Origin: Parvularculaceae bacterium
Lineage (GTDB): Bacteria > Pseudomonadota > Alphaproteobacteria > Caulobacterales > Parvularculaceae
Direction: 5' to 3'
NCBI GenBank assembly: GCA_021776435.1
Contig: JAJFFW010000022.1
Coordinates: forward strand, 1-53,874
Length of the DNA stretch: 53,874 nt
Made by a program: the position numbers and the translations under genes. Shown in pieces: positions 1 through 8,822 of this stretch. Under the pieces are notes generated by a model, which was given only the letters and a program-made list of their open reading frames with translations, was not told the DNA's origin and searched no databases. Within the stretch, counting starts at the first letter, position 1. Each line of letters starts with the position of its first letter.

Positions 1-138
1 GCCGACGACAACGCTGACGCGCCCGTCGAGATAATGACCCATCGAGTATTTCTCGCTGGTCGCCTCGCCGTGGAAATCAACGATGATGGCGTCGGCTTCG
101 CGCCCTAACGCGGTGTGCGAGAGTTCGAGGTTCGCCAT
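1..138 (-). pseudogene. YmdB/TIGR00282-type metallophosphoesterase remnant
   Basis: Reading leftward, this strand encodes [19 protein letters not shown] followed by [16 protein letters not shown] and runs off the window edge. This is the conserved VDFHxEATSEK block of the YmdB-like phosphoesterase family, which hydrolyses cyclic nucleotides. Family members have about 150 residues before this block. Here the recognisable match begins near position 111; beyond it the frame encodes unrelated residues, with an ATG at 138 and a stop shortly upstream. I therefore read it as a copy that has lost its N-terminus, its C-terminal part lying outside the window. The family assignment of the block is firm; the inactive status is inferred. 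Confidence 0.6.
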
Positions 139-197
139 CGCGCTCGTCGTTATGGAGGCGACGGCCAAATATCATCGCCTCGCCGGAGAGCAAGCTG

Positions 198-608
198 TTG
201 ACTTGCACGGCGAAAGTGATCGCCGCCTCAGCGAATGGCGCAGCGCCGACCGGCATGGTCAGCTTTGTCAGCGGCGATAAGACCTTGGCGATGATCCCGC
301 TCAAGAAAGACGGCATGGCGAGCCTCGCCATGCCGTCGCAGCCGAGTGTGCATGGAATCCTGGCTGTCTATGGTGGCGACAGAACCTTCCGCGCCGGCGC
401 ATCGAAGCTGTTCAATTTAACAAGCGAGGGCGCCGTCGAGCAGGCTACGGCGCGACAGTCATCGACTGTCAACAACGACAATACGACAACGAAGCGGCCC
501 GGTGAGGTTATTATCTATCGGCCGGGCGAACCGGCGCCCACCGACAATGAGGCGAACACGCTCAATCGCAACCAAGCCATTCGCGGCTTTGGAGAGGATG
601 GTGAGTGA
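198..608 (+). CDS. Fragment with a bacterial Ig-like repeat (possibly a pseudogene)
   Basis: A TTG-initiated frame of 136 residues. Its first 75 residues resemble one bacterial Ig-like repeat of the Big_3_5 type: TAKVIAASANGAAPTG, then VSFVSGDKTLAMIPL, then ILAVYGGDRTF. The similarity continues upstream of the TTG to about position 171 without a better start. Such repeats normally occur in tandem in very large surface proteins, so a single repeat ending in a polar tail looks like the broken end of one. There is no signal peptide and no clear ribosome binding site. It lies head to head with the phosphoesterase remnant, which suggests that a rearrangement joined unrelated pieces. Confidence 0.4.
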   Translation: MTCTAKVIAASANGAAPTGMVSFVSGDKTLAMIPLKKDGMASLAMPSQPSVHGILAVYGGDRTFRAGASKLFNLTSEGAVEQATARQSSTVNNDNTTTKRPGEVIIYRPGEPAPTDNEANTLNRNQAIRGFGEDGE

Positions 609-749
609 ATTCCAACGAGGCGTCGTGCGTCACGGCAGATGAAGTAGGCCGGCTTCGCCGCGTGGCTGCTTGTGATCGGTCGGACACTTCGTACAGGAAT
701 GGGGCGAACCAATTGCGCGCCGCGCTTGAGAAGTTTGGGATTTAACGCT

Positions 750-1871
750 TTACTCATTAGCCCCACGTTCCGCTTCTTTTTTTTCGATCTGCTCGTATAA
801 AATCGGAACAAGCGCGCGCGTATAACGCTCCGCTTCGCGGGGCGCCAAATGCGACCATTCAGGCAAGTAGTATCCTTGCAATTCGCGATAATCGTGCCAC
901 GTGACGCTGGCGCTGTCCGTTTCCGCCACCAACCGGTCCCAGAACCGCTCGCGCGGAAAACCCTGATCCTCCGCTGCGGTGTAGACGCCCTCATAAGGCA
1001 TGCGAACAAACGCAACATCGCCGCCGCGAGCGCGGATCTTATTGATGCTGGCTTTCATATTGAGGATTACGGCGTTGATCGCTTCGTCCGGCATCGGCGG
1101 CGGCGGCTCACCGTTTGGCCCCGGCGGCGGCGCTTGCCGCCGCAGAAACTCAGCCCAGACATACTTCGCAAGATCCCTGTAAGCCTCGTCTTCCATCAAT
1201 CGCGACCAGATTTCGGTGTTTCTATCTGCTTTGAGCACTTCAAGTTTGCGCACATCAACACGTTGTTCCATCCCTTTGCGTAATGGCAACGCTGTCAGAA
1301 ACCACATTCGTTTTGGGCGCGTCTGCTCATCAAGAAATGCGAAGACTTTTTCCAACTGCATGGAGAGGACGTTGTCGATGCGTTGCGAGGGCGATTCCGT
1401 TCCAACGTATTTGAGGACATCGTCGCGATAGACATACCCCGTGAATAGTAAAGGCACGGCGACGCCGACGATCACCGTTCCGCGGAAACCCTCGTCGGCG
1501 GCAAGATTGGCAAGGAACGGTTCGGGACTGGTGCCTTCGAGCGCGAGTTGGATCGGGCGCACGCCAATCGCTTCCTCCCAGACATCGAGATCGGTATCGA
1601 AAAAGATGCGCGATGAACCGATCAGGACTGTCGCATCGCCCTCCACTTTGCGACGCTCCTGCGCCCACAGAGCCGGTGTATTTTTAAAATCGCCCGGAAT
1701 ATGGTCATGCGCGCGCCAGTAAAGCTCCCACCCGAAGGTCAGCACAATCGTCGCCGCGAGCGCCGTTAAGGCAAGCCCTTTCCATGGTCGCGTAGGTACG
1801 GGGCGTCGCACAATCTCATCGTCAAACGGTCGCGCCAGCGACGGCTTAGAATTGGAAGTAGATGAAGGCAC
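750..1871 (-). CDS. SGNH-like membrane-anchored protein, partner of the MBOAT acyltransferase
   Basis: A 373-residue protein starting at GTG, with AAGGA eight bases upstream, and overlapping the end of the MBOAT gene by 26 bases. One N-terminal membrane segment lies near residues 33-51 (ALTALAATIVLTFGWEL). The rest should be periplasmic. A GSSRIFF motif near residue 87 fits the nucleophile block of SGNH/GDSL enzymes, and EWSHLAP near residue 340 could hold the C-terminal catalytic histidine. In AlgI/AlgJ and PatA/PatB type systems the MBOAT protein passes acetyl groups across the membrane and the SGNH partner transfers them to a polysaccharide. Overlap and order support the same role here. 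The substrate is unknown. Confidence 0.6.
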   Translation of the reverse strand: MPSSTSNSKPSLARPFDDEIVRRPVPTRPWKGLALTALAATIVLTFGWELYWRAHDHIPGDFKNTPALWAQERRKVEGDATVLIGSSRIFFDTDLDVWEEAIGVRPIQLALEGTSPEPFLANLAADEGFRGTVIVGVAVPLLFTGYVYRDDVLKYVGTESPSQRIDNVLSMQLEKVFAFLDEQTRPKRMWFLTALPLRKGMEQRVDVRKLEVLKADRNTEIWSRLMEDEAYRDLAKYVWAEFLRRQAPPPGPNGEPPPPMPDEAINAVILNMKASINKIRARGGDVAFVRMPYEGVYTAAEDQGFPRERFWDRLVAETDSASVTWHDYRELQGYYLPEWSHLAPREAERYTRALVPILYEQIEKKEAERGANE

Positions 1872-3285
1872 TGTCCGATCCTTGCGTTATAACCAGCGAG
1901 AACAACATTATCGCCCAGATGACGCCAATCAGCCATTTTGGCGTTACGGCGATAACGTCTTCCATCGACCGCAGCCGTAACAGCCAATGGGTGGTCACCA
2001 TGGCGCCGATGACAATCACCGTCGGTATGATTTCATTGAGGTAAATCACCTTTTGCGGTTCGGGCGCCAGCCCGAACATGGATCCAAGCATCGTCTTCGC
2101 TTGATCGAAACTCTGAGAACGGAAAAATACCCATGTGATGTTGACCAGAAAATAGGTAACAAGCCCCATTGCAATTTTAAACCATAGAGATTTGAACCAC
2201 TCTTGCGCTGGAACATTTTCGCGAAGGAGACGTTCAGCCCCGAGATAAAGTCCGTGCAAGCCGCCCCAAACCACGAATGTCCAACTGGCGCCATGCCACA
2301 ATCCGCCAAGCAGCATGGTAATCATCAGATTGACATAGGTGCGCGCCGAGCCCTTCTTATTGCCGCCGATCGGGATGTAGAGATAATCGCGCAACCAGGT
2401 GGAGAGCGAGATGTGCCAGCGCCGCCAGAAATCTGAAAATCCGATCGCCGCGTAGGGGTATAGAAAGTTGTTCGGCAGCGCGAAACCAAGACAGAGCGCC
2501 GTACCGATAGCGATCGTCGAATAACCCGAGAAATCGAAGAATATCTGACCGGAAAATGCCAGCACGCCGGTCCATGCGTCAAGCGCCGCCAGGCTGCCGT
2601 TGGCGCCAAACACGGCGTCCGCAGCTGGCGCCAGTAAGGAGTCCGCAAGCACAATTTTTTCAAAAAGTCCGATAGTTATCAAACCGAGACCCCAATAAAA
2701 TTGTGGCGCTGTCGCGGTTTTAGGTTCGGCGAATTGGGGAATCAGCTGTGTCGGGCGCACGATCGGTCCCGCCACTAATTGCGGGAAAAACGTCACAAAC
2801 AACGAAAAGTCGAGCAGTGATTTTGTCGGCTCCGACCGCTTTAGATAAACATCAAGCGAATAAGCCATCGTCTGGAATGTATAAAATGATATTCCGATCG
2901 GTAGAATGATATTCCATTCCGGCGCTTGATACGTAATACCGATTGATTCCATCAATGTACTGAAATTTTGTAACAAAAATTCGCCATATTTGAAATACCC
3001 AAGGATGCCGAGATTGGTCGCCATAGAGAGGATCAGGAAAAACCGCCGTCTGCCAGCGTCAGTAGAGCGATGAATCCAGCGCGCGACCTGCCAATCAACC
3101 GCCGTCGAAATCCACAACAGGATGACAAAAGGCGGATTCCATGCGGCGTAAAAAAGATAACTCGCGATAAGAAGGTTGAATTTCTTGACGCGCCAGGGCA
3201 GCGGCGCGCTGTGCAATGCAACAACGATTGCGAAAAAGACCACAAAGGTCAGTGAATTGAAAAGCACTCTACGCGATTCCCCCAT
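1846..3285 (-). CDS. MBOAT family O-acyltransferase (AlgI/DltB-like)
   Basis: A 479-residue polytopic membrane protein with the hallmarks of the MBOAT family: WRRWHISLSTWLRDYLYIP in the middle and GGLWHGASWTFVVWGGLHG containing the conserved active-site histidine. Length is typical of AlgI. The family moves acyl, usually acetyl, groups from a cytoplasmic donor across the membrane to extracellular polysaccharide or teichoic acid. The ATG at 3285 has no clear ribosome binding site. A GTG six codons in (position 3267) has a GGGGGA stretch before it and would give a family-like LFNSLTF start, so it may be the true start. It forms a two-gene unit with the SGNH-like partner; no polysaccharide synthesis genes are visible. 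Confidence 0.85.
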   Translation of the reverse strand: MGESRRVLFNSLTFVVFFAIVVALHSAPLPWRVKKFNLLIASYLFYAAWNPPFVILLWISTAVDWQVARWIHRSTDAGRRRFFLILSMATNLGILGYFKYGEFLLQNFSTLMESIGITYQAPEWNIILPIGISFYTFQTMAYSLDVYLKRSEPTKSLLDFSLFVTFFPQLVAGPIVRPTQLIPQFAEPKTATAPQFYWGLGLITIGLFEKIVLADSLLAPAADAVFGANGSLAALDAWTGVLAFSGQIFFDFSGYSTIAIGTALCLGFALPNNFLYPYAAIGFSDFWRRWHISLSTWLRDYLYIPIGGNKKGSARTYVNLMITMLLGGLWHGASWTFVVWGGLHGLYLGAERLLRENVPAQEWFKSLWFKIAMGLVTYFLVNITWVFFRSQSFDQAKTMLGSMFGLAPEPQKVIYLNEIIPTVIVIGAMVTTHWLLRLRSMEDVIAVTPKWLIGVIWAIMLFSLVITQGSDSAFIYFQF

Positions 3286-3963
3286 GGCGCAAGACGGCTT
3301 GTATACTTTTCCTTACTTGCGTTCAAGGCTAATCATTAGCATACCGTTTAACCCACACTTTTCCGTATGCGTTAAACTTACGAGTATACTCAATACCCAC
3401 TTACACCGAACGGTTCGGATGACTAACGCTTCTTAGCGTCAATCAACGCCGGGAATGTCTGAAAGCGCCTACTGCGGCGTCAGGCGTGATGACCAGTTTG
3501 CCGCCGCATTGGGGAGCGGATCAAGGTTGTGAAGCGCTACCCACCCGGCTGGAGGATTTCCGGGGTTCAGTTTTACGGCGGATGATTGTGCACCGCGTTC
3601 TACGCAGCGATACAAGTCGACCGGTGATGATCAAGCCTTAAAGCTTTCGACGCAGAACATTCTAGAACGGGCATTGGCCAACCCTCTTGGTCATGCCTAT
3701 CCAGAGGGCAAACGCGTTTCGACATTGAAGCCCTGAAAAACAGTGCGCCGCAGCTTGGCATGCCAATGAGTGATGTTCTTGCCAATGTAAATCGCCTCGA
3801 AAGCAAGACCAAGAATGAAGGAATCACAATCATTCCACCCTACACAACTCAAAAGAAAGATGACCTCTACGGTGAAAGAAACATTTATCACCGCCTCTGC
3901 TCTTGATAGGGATGACTCGCGCAAGTCGTGTTAATGAGCGTTCGCTGAGAACCCTACCTGCTT
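3286..3963. other. Intergenic region with gene debris
   Basis: About 680 bases without an intact gene. From 3420 to 3600 the minus strand carries a stop-terminated stretch reading VALHNLDPLPNAAANWSSRL. It looks protein-like but has no visible start and I cannot assign it. From 3600 to 3906 the plus strand carries a frameshifted remnant, listed separately. No terminator or promoter is obvious. Together with the rearranged left edge, this suggests a site of past insertion and decay between the MBOAT pair and the nar operon. Confidence 0.4.
3600..3906 (+). pseudogene. Frameshifted gene remnant of unknown function
   Basis: Two plus-strand frames join into one protein-like text. The first reads YKSTGDDQALKLSTQNILER and then ALANPLGHAYPEGKR up to about 3715. 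The second, shifted by one base, starts DIEALKNSAPQLGMPMSDVL and runs to a TGA at 3904. Neither has a credible start codon with a ribosome binding site. The C-terminal part includes GITIIPPYTTQKKDDLYGER, loosely reminiscent of the C-terminal part of IS5-type transposases, but I would not assign it on that. It most likely represents the tail of a decayed gene. Confidence 0.35.
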
Positions 3964-4491
3964 CTAGAGTGCGCGCCGTCGACGCAAGTTTTTTGAAAGG
4001 TTGCGGAGATCGGCTTCTTCCAAACGCACTCTTGCGATTGGTAAAAGAACGCCATTTTCAAGCACCAGATGTTGTTTGATGTGATCCGCGAATTTGTGCA
4101 GGCGCTTTTGCGTTTCGTCATCAAGCTCGCCGCCCGACACCGCCTGGCTCAGGTCTTTCAAGACATGATCGTTCATCGATTCGTCGCCTTTGTGATCGCG
4201 TCCTAGTCTGTCCAAGAGTTTTTCGATATTGTCTTCTTGGGTGCATCGCTCGCGTAGAAGGGGAAAGAGGCCATGTTCTTCGTCAGCGATATGCAAGGCA
4301 AAATTATGTGAGAGATACTGGCGAAGGTTCTCAATTTCCTCCTGACTCCCGCGACCTTCCGCAACCTTATGCAGCAATTGAGCGACGACGCGTTGGCGGA
4401 GGTGATCTGCATAAATGAAATCTAAAGGCGAATCGAGCAGACGCGCCGGCAAATCATTTATATAACTCATCGTCTTATCAGAGGCGATCAT
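3964..4491 (-). CDS. Hemerythrin-like domain protein
   Basis: A 175-residue soluble, mostly helical protein. I chose the ATG at 4491 because a strong GGAGG lies five bases upstream; an in-frame ATG four codons earlier lacks one. Histidine and acidic residues follow the hemerythrin pattern for a di-iron site: H30, the HIADEEHGLFP segment around residues 67-77, H100, and HIKQHLVLEN near the C-terminus. Family members bind O2 or NO, or store and repair iron. It is the last gene of the nar-porin run on this strand, 85 bases after the porin, so a role in handling NO, O2 or iron damage during nitrate respiration is plausible. That role is inferred. Confidence 0.75.
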   Translation of the reverse strand: MIASDKTMSYINDLPARLLDSPLDFIYADHLRQRVVAQLLHKVAEGRGSQEEIENLRQYLSHNFALHIADEEHGLFPLLRERCTQEDNIEKLLDRLGRDHKGDESMNDHVLKDLSQAVSGGELDDETQKRLHKFADHIKQHLVLENGVLLPIARVRLEEADLRNLSKNLRRRRAL

Positions 4492-4501
4492 GATAACCTC
4501 C

Positions 4502-4532
4502 AACCCAAAAGAGCGGCACGGCGCCCTTGGGT
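4502..4532 (-). promoter_or_regulatory. Hairpin just upstream of the hemerythrin ribosome binding site
   Basis: An inverted repeat of six bases (ACCCAA at 4503-4508 and TTGGGT at 4527-4532) encloses a GC-rich loop with further short pairing, and lies only a few bases from the GGAGG of the hemerythrin gene. In the mRNA it could damp read-through from the porin gene or protect the downstream segment. There is no U-tract on the gene strand, so it is not a classical terminator. Low confidence as a functional element. Confidence 0.25.
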
Positions 4533-4576
4533 CTTTCGTCTAATAAATGCAAGCCGTTCAGTTCCATTTTCTGTCT

Positions 4577-5812
4577 TCAGTAACGATAACTCAGCGTCGC
4601 CCAAAATATGCTTCGATCCGCAGGTCCGCCATTGCCGCCATCGTAAAGAGCGCCTTTGAGTTCGGCGGAAATATGTTTTGCAATTTTTGCATTGAGAACG
4701 AGATCGACCTCGTTTCCAAAGTCTATATTGCCAGCCTGTGACTCGAAGTCATGATAAATCACGGTCGCTTTAACGGGTCCGTAAAAGGGGGTCTTCTTCC
4801 ATGTTGCGCTCGCGGCGGCATAGAAATCCTCAATACCAAGCGTCGGTGTTGTGAGGAATACATCCGCGAATCCTTGAAACTTATGTAATGTTGCGAGTGG
4901 AGTGGAGAACCCAACAGAACCATTGCCGCCAAGGCGTTCATAGCCAAGTTTCGCACTCACCTGCTTTAAACTGAGCACTGCCTCTCCGTGAAGGTAGGAC
5001 TCTTTATAATCGAACGGATTGTTCGCGCGGTCACGTTGTTGAGCAAATTCTGCGTCATAAGAAAGATTTACACCTCGGCTCTTGTCGATCTGATGTTGGT
5101 TAGAATATCGCACGCCCCAAGTGCTTGAGGAAGCTGCGGGGGCCTCGTCGAGCTCAAGAAGCAACCCATAAGCGGCGACCTTTCCGAGCACGCCCCCGTC
5201 ATATCCAACCTGGAAGGCGTGGCTGTCGCTGTCAAACTCGCCGACCGGATGGTCATCGCCGAAAATTCTATGGACGCGGCTGATGTAAAAGTAATCGAAA
5301 CTAACCTTGTCAATTACTCCGCTTGTCAGTCTCACAGAATCAAACGTTTGCTCGTTTTGACGAAAACCGACGGCGCCGACAAAACGTTGATTGTTGAGAT
5401 TGATGCGCTGGCGTCCGGCCGTGATCGCAGTTTTGTCGATGCCATTATAGGTTATTTGTGCACGATTGATTTCCGTCGCATCTGGATCGGCGACAACTGG
5501 AAATTGCGTTCGACCATTTGTTGTGCTGTTGAAACGATCATCACCAATATTAGTGACATTTTCCATCTCAACGAGAATTTTAAAATCGTAAAAAGACCCC
5601 GTTTCAAAACCAAGGCGTGTACGAAGAGTGCTGGCGACAGCGTTTTTGGTAAACCCGTCTTGATCTTTGACCTCCAGGCGATAGCGGGCGTCAATGATAG
5701 GTTTCCCATGGACAAATATTTTTTTAAGTACATCGTCAGCCGGCTCCGCTGATGCAGGTTGCAAAGCTAACGTCCCAAGAATACTCGCCAGGGCAAACGC
5801 ACGACGCTTCAT
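4577..5812 (-). CDS. Outer-membrane porin, alginate_export-like beta barrel
   Basis: A 411-residue protein beginning MKRRAFALASILGTLALQPA, a signal peptide with cleavage after ASA. The ATG at 5812 is preferred because GGAGAAG precedes it in the 13-base gap after narI; a longer frame opens upstream but would run into narI. Alternating hydrophobic strands, the segment AITAGRQRINLNNQRFVG typical of alginate_exp/OprD-like porins, and a C-terminal aromatic residue (LSYRY) point to an outer-membrane barrel. Such porins take up small anions or sugars. Its position directly after narI suggests passage of nitrate, nitrite or a carbon source for anaerobic growth, but specificity cannot be read from sequence. 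Confidence 0.75.
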   Translation of the reverse strand: MKRRAFALASILGTLALQPASAEPADDVLKKIFVHGKPIIDARYRLEVKDQDGFTKNAVASTLRTRLGFETGSFYDFKILVEMENVTNIGDDRFNSTTNGRTQFPVVADPDATEINRAQITYNGIDKTAITAGRQRINLNNQRFVGAVGFRQNEQTFDSVRLTSGVIDKVSFDYFYISRVHRIFGDDHPVGEFDSDSHAFQVGYDGGVLGKVAAYGLLLELDEAPAASSSTWGVRYSNQHQIDKSRGVNLSYDAEFAQQRDRANNPFDYKESYLHGEAVLSLKQVSAKLGYERLGGNGSVGFSTPLATLHKFQGFADVFLTTPTLGIEDFYAAASATWKKTPFYGPVKATVIYHDFESQAGNIDFGNEVDLVLNAKIAKHISAELKGALYDGGNGGPADRSIFWATLSYRY

Positions 5813-5825
5813 TTTCTTCTCCATA

Positions 5826-6578
5826 TTACTCGGCTGGTGTGGACAACCGGGCGGTTTGTGCAATTTCAGATTCAGGAATTGAACTTGTGGTCTGCTTTCG
5901 CGTTCGTACAAGCTGATAGCCGCGCCGCCCCAGATACCAAATTGGTGCACTCAAAATGTGAACGAGGCGTGTGAATGGGAAGACGAGAAAGATTGTCAAA
6001 CCCAGAAACAGATGGGCCTTGAATATTGGGTGGGCGTCAGCGATGAGTGACGCTGCTCCACCACGAAATGTCAGTATTCGTTGCGCCCACCCCATGAATT
6101 TAGTCATTTCGTGACCGTCAAGATGGTGCAGAGAAACGAAAATTGTCGAGAGGCCAAGCAATAGTTGTGCGAACAAGAGGAGTAAGATCGAGGTGTCGCC
6201 AAAGCTGGACGTAGCGCGCACGCGCGTGTCGAAAAGACGTCGATGAATAAGAAGTATCATTCCGGCAAAACACATCAGCCCAGCCAAACCGCCAGCTATG
6301 ATGGCGAGTAGCTGCTTGGCGCTGTGGGAAATGCCGAGCGAATCGAAAACCCATATAGGTGTCAGCAAACCTACGAAATGGCCCAAGAAGATGATCAGGA
6401 TGCCGACGTGAAATAAAATGCTGCCAAGAATAAGTTGTCTTCGCCGTAAGAGTTGGCTTGAGCCGCTGCGCCAAGAATATTGTCCGTGCTCGAAGCGCAG
6501 AACGTTGCCGATCGCAAAAACAGAGAGGCAGATATAGGGATAAAAGCCGAAAAAGAACTGATTGAAATAGCTGGCCAT
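5826..6578 (-). CDS. narI: Respiratory nitrate reductase, gamma subunit (cytochrome b)
   Basis: A 250-residue membrane protein, the usual NarI length, starting MASYFNQFFFGFYPYICLSV. Five membrane segments carry the paired histidines that bind two b-type hemes: HVGILIIFLGHFVG near residue 57 and the C-terminal HPIFKAHLFLG near residue 184. NarI takes electrons from quinol at the periplasmic side and passes them to NarH. It follows narJ by five bases and is followed by the porin gene after 13 bases, so all belong to one transcript. Confidence 0.95.
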   Translation of the reverse strand: MASYFNQFFFGFYPYICLSVFAIGNVLRFEHGQYSWRSGSSQLLRRRQLILGSILFHVGILIIFLGHFVGLLTPIWVFDSLGISHSAKQLLAIIAGGLAGLMCFAGMILLIHRRLFDTRVRATSSFGDTSILLLLFAQLLLGLSTIFVSLHHLDGHEMTKFMGWAQRILTFRGGAASLIADAHPIFKAHLFLGLTIFLVFPFTRLVHILSAPIWYLGRRGYQLVRTRKQTTSSIPESEIAQTARLSTPAE

Positions 6579-6583
6579 GTTTG

Positions 6584-7291
6584 TCAGCTCCTTGTCGTTT
6601 GAGTTTGAATGTTCAGCGCTTCTTCTGTATCCATGCGCTTCAACATATCCTCGATTTTCGGGCAGCCTTCTTCTCCCGGGCCAAAGATCACGGGCTGATC
6701 TTCCCAGGCGGCGTCTAGCGCTTCGAGATCATTCGGGTCGTCATCCGGCGCCTTGCGTAACTCTTCTAACTCAGTTGTCTTTGGCTCATGACCAGCCATT
6801 TCTTCGAGAATTCGAAGGACAGCTGCGTAGGGCGTTTTGCGCTTTGCTAGTCGCTCTTTGAGAGCGACGATAACGCTTAATGGTTCAGCGAGCAGTGCGC
6901 TCGCCTCATGAGCGGGCCGAGTGGAGAGGTATTCGAGAAACAGAGGCAGAAAATCAGGCAGTTCGCTAGCATCTACCGCAAGACCACCCTGCGCATAGAG
7001 CGTTTTAAGGTCCACCATTGCTTGACCGCGATCCCGCGACTCCCCATGAACATGCTCAAACAAGTGGAGCGAGAGCGACCGTGTCCGATCAAACAGAAAC
7101 ACATAACGTTCCTGCAACTCTAAAAGGTCAAGCGTGTTTAGCTCATTGATGAGAGGCGCAAGTTGGTCGAGTACCCTCTTCGGCGCTAGAGCTTCTTGGT
7201 TAAGGATTTCATTAATTTCGTTTGCCGCCATTTTTAAATCAGCAGTCGGATAAGAAAGTAGCGCACTCAAAGCTTTGTATGTGTTTGTCAT
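6584..7291 (-). CDS. narJ: Nitrate reductase molybdenum cofactor assembly chaperone
   Basis: A 235-residue protein starting MTNTYKALSALLSYPTADLK, a typical NarJ N-terminus, with LFEHVHGESRDRGQAMVDL in the centre, the conserved NarJ signature. NarJ binds apo-NarGH in the cytoplasm and permits insertion of the molybdenum cofactor and membrane assembly; it is not part of the final enzyme. The start at 7291 is chosen over a longer upstream frame because that frame overlaps narH and AAGGGA sits at a good distance before this ATG. The gene lies 13 bases after narH. Confidence 0.92.
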   Translation of the reverse strand: MTNTYKALSALLSYPTADLKMAANEINEILNQEALAPKRVLDQLAPLINELNTLDLLELQERYVFLFDRTRSLSLHLFEHVHGESRDRGQAMVDLKTLYAQGGLAVDASELPDFLPLFLEYLSTRPAHEASALLAEPLSVIVALKERLAKRKTPYAAVLRILEEMAGHEPKTTELEELRKAPDDDPNDLEALDAAWEDQPVIFGPGEEGCPKIEDMLKRMDTEEALNIQTQTTRS

Positions 7292-7304
7292 ATTGTGCAT
7301 TCCC

Positions 7305-8822
7305 TTATCCGTTTTGTTTGGTGGGGGTTTTGGCGAATAAACCGGTCCATTCGACGGCGCGTTTGGGTTCGCCACATCCATCTCCGAAGCTGAAGCCACA
7401 GTCACCGCGTAAGTCGTAAGCATTCTCCGCGTATTCCCGATGGGATGTGGGAATAACGAAACGGTCTTCGTAATTGGCGATAGCCATAAGGTGGTACATT
7501 TCGTCGATCTGATCTGTCGTCATGCCGACTTTGCCGGGAATGCTCTTGTCTTCCGCGCCTTCGTAGGATTTGGAACGCATATAAGCGCGCATGGCGATGA
7601 GTTTTTCGAGCGCTTTTGCAACCGGTTCTTCATCACCGGCGGTCAACATGTTGGCGAGATATTGCATCGGGATGCGCAAATCGCGAACGTCAGGCATGGA
7701 GCCCTTTTCGCCAAAGGCGCCCGCCTGGGCCATGGATTGAATGGGAGAGAGCGGTGGCACATACCATACCATAGGGAGTGTTCGATATTCCGGGTGCAAT
7801 GGAAAAGCGATTTTCCATTCCATCGCCATTTTCCATATCGGCGATTTTTTTGCCGCTTCTAACCAAGATTCGGGCACGCCGTCTGCTTTTGCCTGGCGTT
7901 GAATTTCTGGATCATTAGGGTCTAGAAAAATATCAAGATGGTTTTGATAAAGATCGGTTTCCTTTTCAGTGCTTGCTGCTTCTTCGATGCGATCGGCGTC
8001 ATACAAAACAACACCCAGGTAACGAATGCGCCCGACGCATGTTTCTGAGCATACCGTTGGCTGACCGGCTTCTAGCCTTGGGTAGCAGAGTGTGCATTTT
8101 TCAGATTTTCCAGTGTTCCAGTTATAATAAATCTTTTTGTATGGGCAGCCTGAGACGCACATACGCCAGCCACGACATTTATTTTGATCGATCAAAACAA
8201 CGCCATCTTCTTCACGTTTATAAATCGCGCCGGACGGGCAAACCGCAACGCAAGCCGGATTGAGACAATGCTCGCACAGTCGCGGGAGGTACATCATGAA
8301 GGTGTTTTCGAACTGTCCGTAAATCTCTTTTTCGACATTGTTGAAGTTGTAATCTTTTGAGCGTTTAGAGAACTCACCGCCGAGAATCTCTTCCCAGTTC
8401 GGTCCTTTATTGATTTTTTCCATCCGCTCTCCCGTGATAAGCGAACGGGGCCGCGCCGTAGGCGCCACTTTCGATTCTGGCGCCTTTTGTAAATGTTCAT
8501 AATCGAATGTGAATGGTTCGTAGTAATCGTCGATTTCCGGCAAGTCAGGGTTCGCGAAAATCTTCGCAAGGATGCTAAGCTTTCCCCCCATTTTCGGTTG
8601 AAGCTTACCGTTCTTTTTTCGCTCCCAACCCCCATTCCATTTTGCCTGGCTTTCCCAGTCGTCAGGGTATCCAATGCCGGGCTTGGTCTCCACATTGTTG
8701 AACCACGCATATTCAACGCCTTCACGGCTTGTCCAAACATTTTTACAGGTGACGGAACACGTGTGACACCCGATGCATTTATCGAGATTGAGCACCATGC
8801 TGATTTGAGCGCGGATTTTCAT
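7305..8822 (-). CDS. narH: Respiratory nitrate reductase, beta subunit (Fe-S)
   Basis: A 505-residue electron-transfer subunit. Four cysteine groups are visible: CIGCHTCSVTC at residues 16-26, CEHCLNPACVAVCPSGAIY, CRGWRMCVSGCPYK, and CTLC with CSETCVGRIRY. The tryptophan in CRGWRMC replaces a cysteine, as expected for the group that builds the 3Fe-4S cluster. These clusters carry electrons from the NarI hemes to NarG on the cytoplasmic face. The gene overlaps narG by four bases (ATGA), indicating translational coupling. Length is normal for the family. Confidence 0.96.
   Translation of the reverse strand: MKIRAQISMVLNLDKCIGCHTCSVTCKNVWTSREGVEYAWFNNVETKPGIGYPDDWESQAKWNGGWERKKNGKLQPKMGGKLSILAKIFANPDLPEIDDYYEPFTFDYEHLQKAPESKVAPTARPRSLITGERMEKINKGPNWEEILGGEFSKRSKDYNFNNVEKEIYGQFENTFMMYLPRLCEHCLNPACVAVCPSGAIYKREEDGVVLIDQNKCRGWRMCVSGCPYKKIYYNWNTGKSEKCTLCYPRLEAGQPTVCSETCVGRIRYLGVVLYDADRIEEAASTEKETDLYQNHLDIFLDPNDPEIQRQAKADGVPESWLEAAKKSPIWKMAMEWKIAFPLHPEYRTLPMVWYVPPLSPIQSMAQAGAFGEKGSMPDVRDLRIPMQYLANMLTAGDEEPVAKALEKLIAMRAYMRSKSYEGAEDKSIPGKVGMTTDQIDEMYHLMAIANYEDRFVIPTSHREYAENAYDLRGDCGFSFGDGCGEPKRAVEWTGLFAKTPTKQNG

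Noticed and set aside
515-1018. Long antisense frame opposite the SGNH-like gene
   Set aside because: Overlaps the well-supported SGNH-like gene, has no family motif and an arginine-rich composition typical of shadow frames in GC-rich DNA.
5219-5752. 177-residue plus-strand frame opposite the porin gene
   Set aside because: No signal peptide, domain or ribosome binding site; it is the complement of a convincing outer-membrane protein in operon context.
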